Positions 62,278 to 64,000 of a stretch of 64,000 nucleotides of DNA are shown piece after piece (position 1 is the first letter of the stretch; each line of letters starts with the position of its first letter). Under the pieces are notes generated by a model, which saw only the letters and a program-made list of their open reading frames with translations, ran no database searches and had not been told where the DNA came from. The stretch is from contig NZ_CP095864.1 of the NCBI RefSeq assembly GCF_023100845.1, forward strand, positions 3,100,001-3,164,000, written 5' to 3'. Both the position numbers and the translations under genes were made by a program. This DNA comes from Gordonia sp. PP30 (GTDB taxonomy: Bacteria; Actinomycetota; Actinomycetes; Mycobacteriales; Mycobacteriaceae).

Positions 62278-63555
62278 CTACGTGTGCTTCTCGGGGCCGA
62301 CGGGCACGACGGCGGTCACCGCGAAGCCGCCTTCCGCGGTCGGTGCCGCGGTCAGGGTGCCGCCGAGCGCGGTGGCCCGCTCGGTCATACCGGCGATCCC
62401 CAGGCCGGGCGCGTCGGCGGTCGGCGCCGGCTGTGTGTCGTCACCGGGCGGGTCGTTCAGCACCAATGCCCGCACCGCGGCTCGATCGTCGGCCTCGGCC
62501 GGTTCGAGGGTCACCAGGATCGGCGCGCCCGGCGCGTGCCGGAGCGCGTTGCTGAGCGACTCCTGGACGATCCGGTAGAGCACCAGCCCGGCCGCGCCAC
62601 CGACCGAATCGGCGTCGATCCGCGAGTCGACGTCGACCTGCGCGCCGGCGGCACGCACCGAGCCGATCAAATCGTCGAGGTCGGTGAGTTCCGGCGCGGG
62701 CGCGAGGGGTGCGGCATCGTCGCCGGGCACCCGGGTGTCGTCCGTGCGCAGCACCCCGAGCAGGCCGCGGACCTCGTCGAGCGCATCCCGGGCGGCCACG
62801 GCGATCGACTCGAACTCGGTCACGACGGCCGGCGACATCGGGACCTCCGGGTCGGCGACGGCCAGCCGGTACCGCGCGGTCTGCGCCATCACGACCACCA
62901 TCGACATCCGGTGCGCGACGATGTCGTGCAGTTCGCGGGCGATCCGCGCCCGCTCGGCGAGCACCTCCTCCCGGGCCTGCGCCAGTTCGGTCTGCTCGGC
63001 CTGCGCGGCGATCTCCCGGCGCGAACGCACCGAATAGCGGAGAAACGCCACGCCGATCGCCAGCACCGTCAGCCCGAAGATCCAGCCCAGCGCCAGGTGC
63101 CACGGCACCGCGAACAGCAGGGTGACGGCGGTGACCGCCCAGATCACCGGTACCCGGCCGAGCGGCTGGGTCACCAGCGCCGCGAAGGTCACCGCAATGA
63201 GCACGAGGAACTGCGGTACCGCGACGCGCAGATCGTCGTGCCCGGCCTCGCGCGGCAGCAGCGAGGTGAACAGGCAGACGACGACGATCAGGACCCAGCC
63301 GAACCGGACGGCGGCGCGACCGGCCGCGATCGTGGCGACCGGCAGCACCGTGGCCAGCGCCAGCACCGGCAGCACGTACGCCGGGATGGCCAGGGTCTCG
63401 CCGAGCACCGGCCAGGTGCTCGCGAACATGATCACCGCGGCCAGCAGGGTGAGCCGGTTCCAGCGGTTCGCGGCATAGGTCCGCAGCTGCGGATCGGCGA
63501 TCCGCTGCGGGTCCAGGCGGCGGCGCGCGGACCGGTATCTCGTTCGTATTCCCAC
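62278..63555 (-). CDS. NarL-type sensor histidine kinase
   Basis: 425 residues from a GTG at 63555 (VGIRTRYRSARRR). Several transmembrane helices lie at about 30-175 with no large sensor domain, followed by a HisKA_3 dimerisation helix with the phospho-His in RIARELHDIVAHRMSMVVVMAQ. The ATPase domain has YRIVQESLSNALRHAPG and APGLGIAGMTERATALGG. TACCGT 7 nt before the GTG suggests a leaderless start. It forms an operon with the response regulator. The signal is unknown; it may act on the divergent exported-protein gene. Confidence 0.92.
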   Translation of the reverse strand: MGIRTRYRSARRRLDPQRIADPQLRTYAANRWNRLTLLAAVIMFASTWPVLGETLAIPAYVLPVLALATVLPVATIAAGRAAVRFGWVLIVVVCLFTSLLPREAGHDDLRVAVPQFLVLIAVTFAALVTQPLGRVPVIWAVTAVTLLFAVPWHLALGWIFGLTVLAIGVAFLRYSVRSRREIAAQAEQTELAQAREEVLAERARIARELHDIVAHRMSMVVVMAQTARYRLAVADPEVPMSPAVVTEFESIAVAARDALDEVRGLLGVLRTDDTRVPGDDAAPLAPAPELTDLDDLIGSVRAAGAQVDVDSRIDADSVGGAAGLVLYRIVQESLSNALRHAPGAPILVTLEPAEADDRAAVRALVLNDPPGDDTQPAPTADAPGLGIAGMTERATALGGTLTAAPTAEGGFAVTAVVPVGPEKHT

Positions 63556-63721
63556 GCCCTCCACGGTAGGGACTTCCGGCCTGAGCGACGTCCCTCCGCA
63601 GGGGGATTCCGGGGTCCCCCGCGGGGGTGAACCCGGCCCGGCGCGGCCCCTTCGCGAGCACGTCCGGATTCCCTCTCGTGCGGGATCCGTGCAGGTGAAC
63701 GGCATTCCTAGCGTCGACGAC
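63556..63721. promoter_or_regulatory. Divergent kinase / exported-protein promoter region
   Basis: 166 bp between divergent starts. Minus strand TACCGT (63563-63568) and plus strand TAGCGT (63709-63714) each lie 7 nt before a start codon, so both genes look leaderless. CCCCCGCGGGGG (63616-63627) is a perfect GC palindrome midway, also part of CCTCCGCAGGGGGATTCC-type symmetry, and may be a regulator site. Confidence 0.5.
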
Positions 63722-64000
63722 ATGTCCGGATCACCTCGCCCCCGCCCGTTCGACCGACCCCTTGCCGCCCTGGCCCTCCTCGGCCTCGCGGCCGTCTTCT
63801 TCCTCTCCGGCCACGAGTCGGCCCGGCCGCCGACCGCACCGCCACCGGCGACCGGGCGACCGGTGGCCGTCGCCGCGGTCACGACCCTGCCTGGTGCCGG
63901 GGCGTCGTCGGCGCTGGAGGCCCTCGTCGGGTCCCGTCCGGCGAGTGCTCTCGCGCTGATCCCCGCCGACTTCCCCGCCCGGCTCGGTTACCGCCCGGCG
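63722..64000 (+). CDS. Exported protein, N-terminal part
   Basis: 93 codons from the ATG at 63722 run to the window edge without a stop. A hydrophobic segment LAALALLGLAAVFFLSG (about 12-28) near the N-terminus is a signal peptide or anchor, followed by a Pro/Thr linker (ARPPTAPPPATGRP) and VAVAAVTTLPGAG. Family not recognised. TAGCGT 7 nt before the start suggests a leaderless mRNA. Divergent from the histidine kinase operon, so possibly controlled by it. Confidence 0.65.
   Translation, partial: MSGSPRPRPFDRPLAALALLGLAAVFFLSGHESARPPTAPPPATGRPVAVAAVTTLPGAGASSALEALVGSRPASALALIPADFPARLGYRPA

Overview
The window is high-GC DNA from a mycolic-acid actinobacterium (order Mycobacteriales), most likely Gordonia or a near relative. 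That assignment is inference from gene order and content. The order hupB-leuD-leuC-IclR-(PPOX)-tRNA-Glu/Gln-gltX-FAH-MFS-leuB-serA-ilvC-ilvN-ilvB-PH protein-DoxX-LppZ-gatB-pfkA follows the Mycobacterium tuberculosis Rv2986c-Rv3010c backbone. The cell also carries an S-(hydroxymethyl)mycothiol dehydrogenase, so it makes mycothiol. Many genes look leaderless, with a -10 hexamer 6-8 nt before the start codon.

Layout. 0-11.9 kb: hupB (cut by the left edge), an IS481-family insertion, leuDC with a divergent IclR regulator, an F420/PPOX-type oxidoreductase, two tRNA-Glu and one tRNA-Gln next to glutamyl-tRNA synthetase, a YtrA-type GntR/DUF1648 pair, an alpha/beta hydrolase coupled to an FAH-family enzyme, and an MFS transporter. 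12.0-15.8 kb: an IS graveyard, where an IS110-family element is broken by one IS3-family element in its left end and another in its transposase gene; an inverted relic of a related IS110 left end follows. 15.8-21.5 kb: a proline racemase-family enzyme, PutA and a LysR regulator. 21.5-30.4 kb: membrane proteins, leuB-serA, a secreted serine protease, mycothiol-dependent formaldehyde detoxification, and a DUF294/CBS protein. 30.4-38.4 kb: a tightly overlapping hydroxyproline catabolic operon with its own GntR regulator. 38.7-46 kb: an SRPBCC protein, a decayed Phd/VapC pair, ilvBNC with a leader-peptide attenuator, a PH protein, a frameshifted membrane gene and MgtE. 46.1-49.6 kb: a two-gene AbiE-like toxin-antitoxin candidate and ilvD. 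49.7-54.1 kb: hydrolase, small membrane protein, a repeat field, DoxX and LppZ. 54.2-57.1 kb: a second IS110 copy, with an intact left end but its transposase split by an IS256-family element. 57.2-64 kb: gatB, PspC, a minisatellite, an unknown protein, pfkA, a NarL-type two-component system and the start of an exported protein.

How the genes work together. Nearly the whole branched-chain amino-acid pathway is here (leuCD, leuB, ilvBNC, ilvD; leuA and the aminotransferase are not seen). Its visible controls are an IclR regulator beside leuCD and an attenuator before ilvB. GltX, tRNA-Gln and GatB fit indirect Gln-tRNA synthesis. The 30-38 kb operon would convert trans-4-hydroxy-L-proline by epimerisation, oxidation, deamination and semialdehyde oxidation to 2-oxoglutarate, and PutA covers proline itself.

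The most interesting non-gene signals are the paired IS110 left ends (candidate bridge-RNA locus, intact in one copy and gutted in the other), the hairpin repeats near 51.2-51.7 kb whose arms differ between copies yet stay self-complementary, and the ilvB attenuator.
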